Source: Verrucomicrobia bacterium UBA6775 | GTDB taxonomy: Bacteria > Verrucomicrobiota > Verrucomicrobiia > Limisphaerales > UBA1096 | NCBI GenBank assembly: GCA_002453165.1 | Contig: DKGH01000242.1 | Location: 11,636 to 26,461 of the forward strand | Length of the DNA: 14,826 nt | Direction of reading: 5' to 3' | In this document: positions 6,648 to 13,292 of the stretch, in pieces | Position numbering within the stretch: position 1 is the first letter of the stretch | Layout of the letters: each line of letters starts with the position of its first letter | Position numbers and translations under genes: made by a program | The notes under the pieces: model-generated | What the model saw: the letters and a program-made list of their open reading frames with translations, nothing else | Told to the model about the DNA's origin: nothing | Databases searched by the model: none

Positions 6648-6655
6648 GATCTGCC

Positions 6656-6669
6656 CGCTTGGCCAAGCG
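6656..6669. repeat. Palindromic repeat copy 6 (abuts a stop codon)
   Basis: A perfect core whose last base (6669) is the base next to the stop codon (6670-6672) of the cyanophycinase-like gene. No T tract follows on the minus strand. Confidence 0.85.
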
Positions 6670-7524
6670 CTACTTTGCCGGCAGCTCGCGGCGGGTCTTG
6701 AGATCGTAACGATCGCCGGGGTCGAGGGTGATGTAGAATTTTTCGCCGAGCGTCTTCTCCAGCGCGAGGTCGTAGAAGAGTACCTTGCTTTTGCCGATGA
6801 CCTCGGCGGTGCGGCCCTTCACCACGATGGCCGTTGCCTCATCGATCCCGACGCCCAGCAATTGCGGGTGCCTGCGAATGACCGGCAGCAGATCGTTCTC
6901 CCGTTTTCGCGCAAGCAGATGCTGGTCGATGGCTGAGTTGCGCAAAAATCCGAACCCCTCCTCGTGGCCGGGAGACATCATGATATGATTTCCCTCCGGC
7001 GCACCGCGCACGAGGTACGAGCCCTGAATCGTCGCCCCGGCGGAGCTGCCACCGATCACCCCGCCCCGATTGAGCACGGCGTGAAACGCCGCCTCGGTCT
7101 TCGTGTTCAAATAGGAATCGGCCAGACGCCATTGCCGGCCGCCAGCAAACCAAACTGCCTTCGCGTCGCTCAACATCGCGACGAACTCATCCGTGTCGGC
7201 TTCCTTGGGATCGCGCGTGTGCAGCAGGTGCACATTCGTCGCCCCGGCCGCCTCGAACATTTTCACCGAGCGATCGGAGTCATCGTAGGTCGCTTTTGTT
7301 CCCGCCGAGGGCACAACGACCAGCTTGGCATCCCGTCCTCCGGCCGCCTCAAAGAAGCGGTCAAAAATCACCTTCGGCATCCCGCCGCCCCCAACGATGA
7401 TCAGCGTGCCGTTGTCGGGGCCTAGCGATGCCGGTCGCTTGGCCAAGCTACCCGTAACCGCACAGCCCTGCAGCAATGCTGCCACTAAAACGAGGATCGT
7501 CAAAAATTGGATTCGAGTATTCAT
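6670..7524 (-). CDS. Cyanophycinase-like S51 peptidase lipoprotein
   Basis: A 284-residue member of the S51 serine peptidase family, which includes cyanophycinase (releases beta-Asp-Arg dipeptides from cyanophycin) and dipeptidase E. The nucleophile is probably Ser161 in GGSSAGA; DQHLLAR (200-206) and GIDEATA (226-232) are family motifs. The N-terminus is a lipoprotein signal with lipobox LLQGC and Cys21, so the enzyme is exported and anchored, unlike cytoplasmic cyanophycinases. Its true substrate may therefore be an external peptide or polymer. A palindrome copy encodes SLAKR at 26-30, in the tether just after the lipid anchor. The ATG overlaps the TGA of the sulfatase gene (ATGA), indicating coupled expression. 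No cyanophycin synthetase gene is in the window. Confidence 0.88.
   Translation of the reverse strand: MNTRIQFLTILVLVAALLQGCAVTGSLAKRPASLGPDNGTLIIVGGGGMPKVIFDRFFEAAGGRDAKLVVVPSAGTKATYDDSDRSVKMFEAAGATNVHLLHTRDPKEADTDEFVAMLSDAKAVWFAGGRQWRLADSYLNTKTEAAFHAVLNRGGVIGGSSAGATIQGSYLVRGAPEGNHIMMSPGHEEGFGFLRNSAIDQHLLARKRENDLLPVIRRHPQLLGVGIDEATAIVVKGRTAEVIGKSKVLFYDLALEKTLGEKFYITLDPGDRYDLKTRRELPAK
7436..7448. repeat. Palindromic repeat copy 7 (cyanophycinase-like gene)
   Basis: CGCTTGGCCAAGC, lacking the last core base; read as Leu-Ala-Lys-Arg in the linker between the lipidated Cys21 and the folded domain. Confidence 0.8.
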
Positions 7525-8966
7525 TGTCTGCGGCGAACCACGACCGGTTCAGCGTTTACGGCGGGCAGCCGCTTGGCCAGGCGCGACTTCACCTTGGCCA
7601 AGCCGGGGTCGCCGGCGAGGTTGTGCCATTCGTGCGGATCGGTCTCGTGATCGTACAACTCCTCGCTGCCGTCGGCGTACCGAATGTAGCGATACCGGCT
7701 CGACCTCACTGCGTGGTTGCCCCTGCCCTGAGTGGTAATGACGACACGATCAGTTTTAGCGCCCGGCTTGGCCAAGCGCTTGGCCAGACTGCTGCCCTCA
7801 AGCAACTGCGGCGGCTTGCCAAGCCCGCACAACTCGATGAGCGTTGGGTACAAGTCGAGCAAACTGACCGGCGAATCGCAGTGGGTGCCTGGCTTGGTTC
7901 GGCCCGGATCGACGATGATGAGCGGCACGCGGGTGGTGTCCTCCCACAGGGCAAACTTCTCCCAACTCTCCTTCTCGCCAAGGTGATAGCCGTGGTCGCC
8001 CCAAAAAACGATCAGCGTGTCGTTGGCCATCGGGCCGTTGTCGAGTGCGTCGAGCAGTTCGCCCACCATTTCGTCGGCGAACGCGAGCGAGGCGAGGTAG
8101 CCCTGCACCGCTTTTTTCCACTGGCCATTTTCAGTGATCCACTCGTGCCAATGCCGCTTGGCCATTTTTTGACCGGCAGCGGGAACGTCGCCAAGATCGC
8201 CCTTCAAGTGTTTCGGCAGCTGGATTTCATCAAGCGGGAATCGGTCGAAATATTTTTGCGGCGCGTACCACGGCACGTGCGGCCGGTAAATCCCGACCGA
8301 CAAAAACAGCGGCTGCTCGTGTCGCTTGGCCAAGCGCTTGGCCGCCCACGAGACAACCTTCGCATCAGCCATTTCGGCGTTTCGGATTTGCAGCGGCGCC
8401 CAATCGAAATGGCCCCGATAAAACTTTCGACTGCTGTTGACCGGCCAGTTTTCCGGCACGGCCTCCTCCGGCATCTGCTGAGTCTTGGACGGAAAATAAT
8501 CGTGCCATGCCCCGGGATCGGGGTAGCCGCTGAGGTTTTTCTTATCGAAAAAAGTGTGCGCGTGAAACAGCTTGCCAGCACCCAATGTGAGGTAGCCGGT
8601 GTCCCTGAAATGCCGCGGCAGCGTGACCGCCCCCTTAAGCCGAGGCGTCTGCCGCCAGTCGTGGGCATTGGCATAAATACCGGTGGTCGACGGCCGCAAT
8701 CCGCTGAGCAAACTCGAGCGTGAGGCGTTGCAACCCGGCGCGGAGCAATGGGCGTTGGTGAAGAGCGTCCCGCGCCTGGCCAGACGATCGATGTTCGGCG
8801 TGCGCGCCTGCGGATGCCCACCCAGCACCCCAACCCAGTCGTTAAGATCATCCACCGCGATGAACAAAACATTCGGCTTAGCCGCCTCCGCCGCTTGACC
8901 AAGCGGGAGCAACAACAGGAAAAACAACAAAGTCTTCGCCAACTGGGGATTTTTTCTTAGATTCAT
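7521..8966 (-). CDS. Exported sulfatase, iduronate-2-sulfatase-like
   Basis: A 481-residue type I sulfatase, hydrolysing sulfate esters, probably on sulfated polysaccharides outside the cytoplasm. An N-terminal signal peptide (about 1-28, hydrophobic LLFFLLLL) leads to PNVLFIAVDD with metal-binding Asp39 and Asp40. Cys79 in CNASR is the residue expected to become formylglycine (C-x-A-x-R form). RPSTTGIY and FWGDHGYHLGE (metal-binding Asp324, His325) fit the iduronate-2-sulfatase/choline-sulfatase-like group common in Planctomycetes and Verrucomicrobiota. Several palindrome copies are read in frame: LGQA in the signal peptide (22-25), KRLAKR (210-215), LAKRLAK (394-400), GLAK and RLAKR (456-466), plus a decayed MAKR (268-271). 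No maturase (FGE or anSME) is nearby. The stop overlaps the start of the S51 lipoprotein gene. Confidence 0.93.
   Translation of the reverse strand: MNLRKNPQLAKTLLFFLLLLPLGQAAEAAKPNVLFIAVDDLNDWVGVLGGHPQARTPNIDRLARRGTLFTNAHCSAPGCNASRSSLLSGLRPSTTGIYANAHDWRQTPRLKGAVTLPRHFRDTGYLTLGAGKLFHAHTFFDKKNLSGYPDPGAWHDYFPSKTQQMPEEAVPENWPVNSSRKFYRGHFDWAPLQIRNAEMADAKVVSWAAKRLAKRHEQPLFLSVGIYRPHVPWYAPQKYFDRFPLDEIQLPKHLKGDLGDVPAAGQKMAKRHWHEWITENGQWKKAVQGYLASLAFADEMVGELLDALDNGPMANDTLIVFWGDHGYHLGEKESWEKFALWEDTTRVPLIIVDPGRTKPGTHCDSPVSLLDLYPTLIELCGLGKPPQLLEGSSLAKRLAKPGAKTDRVVITTQGRGNHAVRSSRYRYIRYADGSEELYDHETDPHEWHNLAGDPGLAKVKSRLAKRLPAVNAEPVVVRRRQ
7570..7583. repeat. Palindrome copy 8, one mismatch (sulfatase C-terminus)
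   Basis: CGCTTGGCCAGGCG differs from the core at one base (7580). It is read as Arg-Leu-Ala-Lys-Arg at about residues 462-466, near the sulfatase C-terminus. Confidence 0.7.
7593..7603. repeat. Palindromic repeat copy 9 (sulfatase C-terminus)
   Basis: CTTGGCCAAGC, 9 bases from copy 8, read as Gly-Leu-Ala-Lys at about residues 456-459. With copy 8 it may be a diverged extended element. Confidence 0.7.
7766..7786. repeat. Palindrome copy 10, extended (sulfatase)
   Basis: Nearly two units at the 12-bp period, read as Leu-Ala-Lys-Arg-Leu-Ala-Lys (394-400), in a charged, loop-like stretch of the sulfatase C-terminal domain. Confidence 0.85.
8155..8164. repeat. Partial palindrome copy (sulfatase)
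   Basis: CGCTTGGCCA followed by T, so the coding strand reads ATGGCCAAGCGG (Met-Ala-Lys-Arg, about 268-271). It looks like a decayed copy. Confidence 0.45.
8323..8343. repeat. Palindrome copy 11, extended (sulfatase)
   Basis: A perfect core plus half of a second unit at the 12-bp period, read as Ala-Ala-Lys-Arg-Leu-Ala-Lys-Arg (about 208-215). It lies at the end of the helix before the conserved PLFLSVG strand. Confidence 0.85.
8892..8905. repeat. Palindrome copy 12, one mismatch (sulfatase signal peptide)
   Basis: CGCTTGACCAAGCG differs from the core at 8898. It encodes Leu-Gly-Gln-Ala at residues 22-25, at the end of the hydrophobic part of the signal peptide, close to the likely cleavage region. 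Confidence 0.75.
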
Positions 8967-9009
8967 CTCATTAGTGACCAGAGGTTGGTACTTGAGTTAT
9001 TCGTTCAAT

Positions 9010-10239
9010 TCAACTCTCAGCTATCGCCTTCCAGTCGGGCGCTTGACCGAGGTCGTGGTGGCGCGTGGGTTCCTCGATGAGGTCGGGGTATTTCATCGCG
9101 CCGCCGGTGTTGAAAACGAGCACGCGCTCGCTTGGCTGGATCTCTCCCTTCGCAAGCAACTGGTCGAGCACGCCCATGCAGATGGCGGTTTCGGGACAGA
9201 TCGCCAGCCCTTCCAGCTTGGCCAAGCGCGTCATCCACTCTTCGATGCAGCTCTCCGGTGCGGTCACGGCGCTGCCGCCACTTTCGCGGACGGCGTTGAG
9301 GATCATGAAGTCGCCCACCGCCACCGGCACGCGCAGTCCGCTGGCCACGGTGTGGGCGTTCTCGAACGGCGGCGCGTGTTTTTCGCCCGCCGCATACGCA
9401 CTCGCGATCGGGGCGCACCCTTCGCTCTGGCAGGAGATCATCCGGGGGCGTTTGCCGTGCGGCAACCAGCCGATGGACTCCAGTTCGGCAAACGCCTTCC
9501 ACATGCCGATCAGCCCGGTACCGCCGCCGGTCGGGTACAGGATGACGTCCGGCAGTTCCCAGTCGAGTTGCTCCGCCAACTCGAGCCCCATGGTTTTTTT
9601 GCCCTCAATGCGGTACGGCTCCTTGAGGGTGGAGAGGTCAAACCAACCCATCGGCTCACGCCCCTCGCCCACGAGTCGGCCGCAATCGTTAATCAACCCA
9701 TTCACCCGCACCACGGTCGCCCCGGCAAGGTGCGTCTCCTTCATGTTGATCACCGGGGTGTCGTCCGGCATGAACACGTACGACTCCATCCCGGCACGCG
9801 ACGCATAGGCGGCCATGGCGCCCCCGGCGTTGCCGGCAGTGGGACAGGCAACGCGCCGGATGCCAAACTCGTTGGCCATCGTGATCGCCAGTGCCATGCC
9901 GCGCGCCTTGAAGCTCCCGGTGGGCAACCGGCTCTCGTCCTTGAAAAGCAGATTGCCCAGGCCAAGCTCGGCGCCGAGCCGGGGCGTCGAAAGAATCGGC
10001 GTCATGGTCTCGCCCAGTGACACGACATTGGCCGGGTCGGCGTACGGCAGCAGTTCGCGGTAACGCCAAAGATCCGCCGGGCGCTTGGCCAAGCGCTCCC
10101 TCGGGAACGCCGACTTCACGACATCAAGATCGTAGCGAACCCAGAGCGGCCGCTGGCAGTCGATGCAGAGGTTGTGCGGCTGGCCAGCGGTGAACTGTTT
10201 GCCGCAGTTGGCGCACTCAAGATGGGTGACAAAGCTCAC
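9010..10239 (-). CDS. thrC: Threonine synthase
   Basis: A 409-residue PLP enzyme of fold type II that makes threonine from O-phosphohomoserine in the cytoplasm. A GTG at 10239 is preferred; the open frame extends to a TTG at 10275, but that adds residues encoded by a palindrome copy and an Arg-rich stretch. The N-terminus has a zinc-ribbon-like pair, CANC (Cys9, Cys12) and CIDC (Cys25, Cys28). PLP-binding Lys is about 111 in LPTGSFKARG, and the phosphate-binding loop is YPTGGGTGLIG. The length and layout fit a threonine synthase better than threonine dehydratase, though some relatives act on other substrates. Two palindrome copies are read in frame: RLAKR (49-53) after the ribbon, and RLAK near the C-terminal third. 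It lies between the acidic secreted protein (44 bp) and sulfatase (43 bp) genes on one strand. Confidence 0.88.
   Translation of the reverse strand: MSFVTHLECANCGKQFTAGQPHNLCIDCQRPLWVRYDLDVVKSAFPRERLAKRPADLWRYRELLPYADPANVVSLGETMTPILSTPRLGAELGLGNLLFKDESRLPTGSFKARGMALAITMANEFGIRRVACPTAGNAGGAMAAYASRAGMESYVFMPDDTPVINMKETHLAGATVVRVNGLINDCGRLVGEGREPMGWFDLSTLKEPYRIEGKKTMGLELAEQLDWELPDVILYPTGGGTGLIGMWKAFAELESIGWLPHGKRPRMISCQSEGCAPIASAYAAGEKHAPPFENAHTVASGLRVPVAVGDFMILNAVRESGGSAVTAPESCIEEWMTRLAKLEGLAICPETAICMGVLDQLLAKGEIQPSERVLVFNTGGAMKYPDLIEEPTRHHDLGQAPDWKAIAES
9216..9229. repeat. Palindromic repeat copy 13 (threonine synthase)
   Basis: GCTTGGCCAAGCGC, read as Arg-Leu-Ala-Lys before LEGLAICPETA, a helix-to-strand boundary in the C-terminal third. 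Confidence 0.8.
10081..10096. repeat. Palindromic repeat copy 14, full 16 bp (threonine synthase)
   Basis: A perfect GCGCTTGGCCAAGCGC, read as Glu-Arg-Leu-Ala-Lys-Arg (about 48-53), between the zinc ribbon and the main PLP domain. Confidence 0.88.
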
Positions 10240-10258
10240 GCAGCGAGTGTGACGCACC

Positions 10259-10272
10259 CGCTTGGCCAAGCG
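10259..10272. repeat. Palindromic repeat copy 15 (intergenic)
   Basis: A perfect core in the short spacer between the acidic secreted protein stop (10284) and the threonine synthase start. If translation began at the TTG at 10275 it would be coding; the GTG at 10239 is preferred. Confidence 0.85.
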
Positions 10273-10283
10273 CAAGCGCCCGG

Positions 10284-11177
10284 CTACCGGCTATGCAGGC
10301 GGTAGAAGCGTTGCGGTTGGTCTCCGCTCGGCGTGGCGACATATTCCGCCTGCCCCTCGTCCAGCTCGATGATTTCCGGCTCGGCAAAGGTCGCCTCGGT
10401 GGCGGCCTCGAGGACGTAATCACCCGGCTCCCAACTCAGCCACAGTCCGCCTCCATCAATGGGTGCGATCGTCAGCACAGGCTGTTCGATCACCAGCCGT
10501 TCGCCACGCGCGACGATCGTGCCCTCGGCCGAGACTTCTACGGTGATGCCCTTGAATTCGTCGCTCTTCAACTCCTGCTCGATGTCAAAGTCAAACGTCA
10601 GTACGGGCACGTCGCCGTCCCAGATCAACTGCCCCTCGACATCGAATGGCTCCGGCTCGGGGGCGTCCTCCGGCATTTCCTCCGGGTCGCTCAGATCCAT
10701 CTCACCCTTGCGCTTCACCGCTACGGTGTCCAAGTCGTATTTCACCAGGCCAGTCATGGACGGAACATTTTCAATCTGGTTAAAGTTGCCGTCCTCGTCC
10801 AGCTCCGCCGCCTCTCCCGCGTCCTCTGGCTCAAGCATGATCCGGAAATCTGTCATCGTGAAATTCGCCTTGCCGAGAATACCAAACGGCCCGAACGAGT
10901 ATTTGAGTTGCAGCTTGGACTTGGTCGGCTGGGCGTCGACGTGAGTGATGCGGATGGTCTCCGGATCTTCATCCGGCTCAAGCTCGGCAATGATCGTACC
11001 CTTTACTCGGGTGAAGTCGTCGTCCGATTCCTTGACAAGGCCAAGGTCGAGTGTCACCTCAATGTCGAACTTCGATTTCTTTTCGTCAGCGGTAAAAAGC
11101 CATGGCCCCGCCTGCGCTTGGCCAAGCGCCCAGCACCAAACACACAACGTCAAACCAAGATCGATTACTCGTCTCAT
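10284..11177 (-). CDS. Secreted acidic protein with FYRL-type C-terminal tail
   Basis: A 297-residue exported protein of unknown function. The ATG at 11177 is chosen over an upstream GTG (11198) because it gives a compact signal peptide (MRRVIDLGLTLCVWCW and then ALGQAQA-G) with an AAAGG sequence at a suitable distance. The mature protein is strongly acidic (many Asp/Glu, for example EPEDAGEAAELDEDGN) and looks rich in beta-strands. Its last 60 residues, from LTIAPIDGGGLWLSWE to RFYRLHSR, resemble the short C-terminal beta domain (L.W......LE.A......FYRL) found on many secreted proteins of Verrucomicrobiota. No catalytic motif is seen. A perfect palindrome copy encodes ALGQA at 17-21 of the signal peptide. 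It lies 49 bp after the GYF_2 gene on the same strand. Confidence 0.72.
   Translation of the reverse strand: MRRVIDLGLTLCVWCWALGQAQAGPWLFTADEKKSKFDIEVTLDLGLVKESDDDFTRVKGTIIAELEPDEDPETIRITHVDAQPTKSKLQLKYSFGPFGILGKANFTMTDFRIMLEPEDAGEAAELDEDGNFNQIENVPSMTGLVKYDLDTVAVKRKGEMDLSDPEEMPEDAPEPEPFDVEGQLIWDGDVPVLTFDFDIEQELKSDEFKGITVEVSAEGTIVARGERLVIEQPVLTIAPIDGGGLWLSWEPGDYVLEAATEATFAEPEIIELDEGQAEYVATPSGDQPQRFYRLHSR
11114..11129. repeat. Palindrome copy 16, full 16 bp (signal peptide)
   Basis: A perfect GCGCTTGGCCAAGCGC inside the signal peptide of the acidic secreted protein, read as Ala-Leu-Gly-Gln-Ala. These residues run into the likely AQA-G cleavage site. Confidence 0.88.
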
Positions 11178-11226
11178 GAACGGGAGCCTTTCATCCACGA
11201 TTGACCAAGGCAGTTTCGCCTCCAGC

Positions 11227-12138
11227 TTAGGCTGATTGATCCTTGGGCAATGGGAACATCTGCTCGTAGGCCTTGACCATCACGGCGAACGACCAGGGGA
11301 TGGTAACTATCAACCCAAGGCCACAGGGAATCACCCCCAGTATCCAAGCCAGACTAATCACAAACATCAACCCCAGGGCTGCCCATAAATTCTTTATGGT
11401 TCCCTTGTAGCCCACCGAGAATGCCTCCCCAAACGTCCCTCGACGGTCTGCAACCAGATAGAGGGCGAAATTGGTTAAGGTAACGGCCGGGATCATCAGG
11501 ACAAACATCAAGATTCCGCCCCCCACCATCAAACCGACACCCATTTCTCCCGACTCTTGTGTCATCATGACAGCCCCGATGATGAGCATAATAAGTCCGG
11601 GAATTAATGCAGCAAAAATCACCGCTCCTTGGACGACGGTCACCAACAGCAGCCACCCGTAGTTTTGGAAACCCAAAAAAACATCACCCACCTCTGCATG
11701 ACCCTCCCGCGACAGCTTCAGGATCATGAGAATCAGCCCACCCATCAGCGGCCCCTGAACCAGCAATTGCGCTGCGGGGATTACCGCGCCGATTAACCCA
11801 GCCACCGTCAGGATTCCTAAAAAAATCGCCCCGGCACCGACTAGCATTCCCGCGTGCTCCTTAAATAACTGCCAGCCTTCGCTGACTGCCAACCCGACCT
11901 CCAGCGGTGTATCACTCGGGACAGCTGCCTCCAGTTGCTGAGGTTGACTCACCACCTTCGGCGCAGCGATCCTGAGGAGGTTACCCAGCGGTTGCCACGA
12001 CTCGTCACCCACTCGCCTAATCTTTGTCTCCGAGTTGGCTCGGCCCTGTGAAACGTACGCCCTCAACTCCGACTCAGTAAGCGGGCCGTACTGCTTACCG
12101 TCGATACCCATCATCTCAAACTGCTTTTCGTCACTCAT
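11227..12138 (-). CDS. GYF_2 domain membrane protein
   Basis: A 303-residue protein. Residues about 6-57 form a GYF_2 (DUF4339) domain: a GIDGKQYGPLTESELRAYV stretch, a Q-G-R turn and W48-Q-P-L. Such domains probably bind peptides on the cytoplasmic side. A short Pro/Gln linker is followed by about five or six hydrophobic segments (roughly 99-125, 128-143, 166-197, 205-233, 248-292), ending in a cytoplasmic-type tail. The arrangement resembles DUF975-like or glycerophosphodiesterase-type membrane domains, but no enzyme motif is visible, so the role is unknown. The ATG at 12138 has only a weak upstream AGTGAG. The gene contains no palindrome copy. It may be the first gene of the leftward series reaching to the S51 gene. 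Confidence 0.8.
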   Translation of the reverse strand: MSDEKQFEMMGIDGKQYGPLTESELRAYVSQGRANSETKIRRVGDESWQPLGNLLRIAAPKVVSQPQQLEAAVPSDTPLEVGLAVSEGWQLFKEHAGMLVGAGAIFLGILTVAGLIGAVIPAAQLLVQGPLMGGLILMILKLSREGHAEVGDVFLGFQNYGWLLLVTVVQGAVIFAALIPGLIMLIIGAVMMTQESGEMGVGLMVGGGILMFVLMIPAVTLTNFALYLVADRRGTFGEAFSVGYKGTIKNLWAALGLMFVISLAWILGVIPCGLGLIVTIPWSFAVMVKAYEQMFPLPKDQSA

Positions 12139-12200
12139 CGCTCACTATTTCCGACCACCAATTCTCTGGCAGCACAGCGCATCATCCTTCTAAAAAATCC

Positions 12201-12229
12201 ATTAAACATAAAGCTAATTCATCCAACAA
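12201..12229 (-). promoter_or_regulatory. Weak candidate promoter for the GYF_2 gene
   Basis: On the minus strand TTGTTG (12224-12229) and TTTAAT (12201-12206) are spaced by 17 bases in the AT-rich middle of the spacer between the GYF_2 gene and the divergent mutarotase-like gene. The leader would be about 55 bases. Confidence 0.3.
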
Positions 12230-12294
12230 ACCCATCACCGACCAGCACCGGTTCGGCTTGTCCGGAAACGCCCACACAGCTACCGTTCCCCGCC

Positions 12295-13275
12295 ATGAAT
12301 CCAGTTCACATTCTCAAGGGTTTTTTTGCCGCTGGCCTGCTGCTTGGCATGTCCACCGGCAACGCGGCGGCCAAAGGAGCTCGTTCGCTCACGGCATTCG
12401 GCTACGAAAACTGCATCGAGCTGAAAAACAAAACCACGCGCGTCGTCCTCGCGCCCTCCGGCGGACGCGTGCTCGCCTACGAAATCAACGGCGTGAACAC
12501 GCTCTACCTCAGCGAGTCCGACAGCAAGGGCAAGGGCGGCTCAAGCGCCGGGCGGTTCGACATTGGCCCGGAACGCGTCCTGCCCCGGCACGACCTGCTC
12601 TGGAGCGGCCCGTACGAGGGCGAGATCACCGGCACACGATCGGCACGCTTCACCAGCGGCAAGGATGAGGCGACCGGCTTCCAGATCGTCCGCGACTTCC
12701 GGCTCGCCGCCAAGGGCACGCATCTGCGCATTAAGCAGACTGTCATCAACATCTCCGACAAAACGCGGCAGGTCTGTTACTGGTGCCGGACTTTCGTGCA
12801 CGGCCAGGGCATCTGCGTTGTGCCGGTCACCGAGCACAGCCGCATGCCACGCAAGCACGTCATTTACGAGAACGGCACCACCATCAACTTCCTGCCGGAC
12901 GACGAAAAAATCAGCCAGCGCGACGGCTACGTACTCGTCGAGGGACCGCCGCGCATGCCCAAGCTCGGCTTCGACAGTAAGGCCGGCTGGATGGCCTACC
13001 TCATGCGCAACGACCTGCTCTTCGTCAAGGGCTGGCCGACCTACCCCAAGCGCCCGTACAATGAGATGGCCGGGTTGACCCTCTCCATTTGGTACCCCGA
13101 CGGCCCGATGTGCGAGCTCGAGCCGATCGGCCCGCAGGAAATCCTCAAGCCCGGTGGCAAAGCCTCCTTCACCGAGGACTGGTGGGTGGCCGAGCAGAAA
13201 TTCCCCGGCAACTCCAAGTCCGTCGACCTCGGCCAACTCGAAGCCAAGGTCAAAAAACTAACCGGCCGGAAGTAG
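12295..13275 (+). CDS. Secreted mutarotase-like protein (DUF4380-like)
   Basis: A 326-residue exported protein. The signal peptide (about 1-26, GFFAAGLLLGMSTGNAAA-K) is followed by a beta-rich domain beginning NCIELKNKTTRVVLAPSGGR, then VLAYEINGVNTLY. This start, together with the late CELEPIGPQEILKPGGKASF and WW motif, resembles the galactose-mutarotase-like fold and DUF4380-type secreted proteins of Verrucomicrobiota and Planctomycetes. In that fold family the domain binds sugars; the exact substrate is unknown. The catalytic His/Glu of true mutarotases cannot be assigned with confidence, so a binding or structural role is possible. It contains no full palindrome copy. It converges with the glycoside-hydrolase-like gene 17 bp away, and both could serve extracellular carbohydrate use. 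Confidence 0.75.
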   Translation: MNPVHILKGFFAAGLLLGMSTGNAAAKGARSLTAFGYENCIELKNKTTRVVLAPSGGRVLAYEINGVNTLYLSESDSKGKGGSSAGRFDIGPERVLPRHDLLWSGPYEGEITGTRSARFTSGKDEATGFQIVRDFRLAAKGTHLRIKQTVINISDKTRQVCYWCRTFVHGQGICVVPVTEHSRMPRKHVIYENGTTINFLPDDEKISQRDGYVLVEGPPRMPKLGFDSKAGWMAYLMRNDLLFVKGWPTYPKRPYNEMAGLTLSIWYPDGPMCELEPIGPQEILKPGGKASFTEDWWVAEQKFPGNSKSVDLGQLEAKVKKLTGRK

Positions 13276-13292
13276 GGTTTAGAGGAGAGGGA

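Larger units (their letters stand above)
6441..6669. other. 229-bp spacer with hairpin flanked by palindromes
   Basis: This spacer lies upstream of the aminopeptidase start and downstream of the cyanophycinase-like gene. It holds two palindrome copies (6534-6547 and 6656-6669) about 108 bp apart, with a long imperfect hairpin (6562-6647) between them. The left part, 6441-6533, probably carries the aminopeptidase promoter. The only open frame (minus strand, 6437-6631) has no protein-like character. Confidence 0.6.

Noticed and set aside
7476..8723. 415-codon plus-strand frame opposite the sulfatase
   Set aside because: It is the complement of a well-supported sulfatase and S51 gene and shows no recognisable domain.
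8974..10020. 348-codon plus-strand frame opposite threonine synthase
   Set aside because: The sense strand has the zinc ribbon, PLP lysine and glycine loop of threonine synthase; the other strand has no protein-like features.
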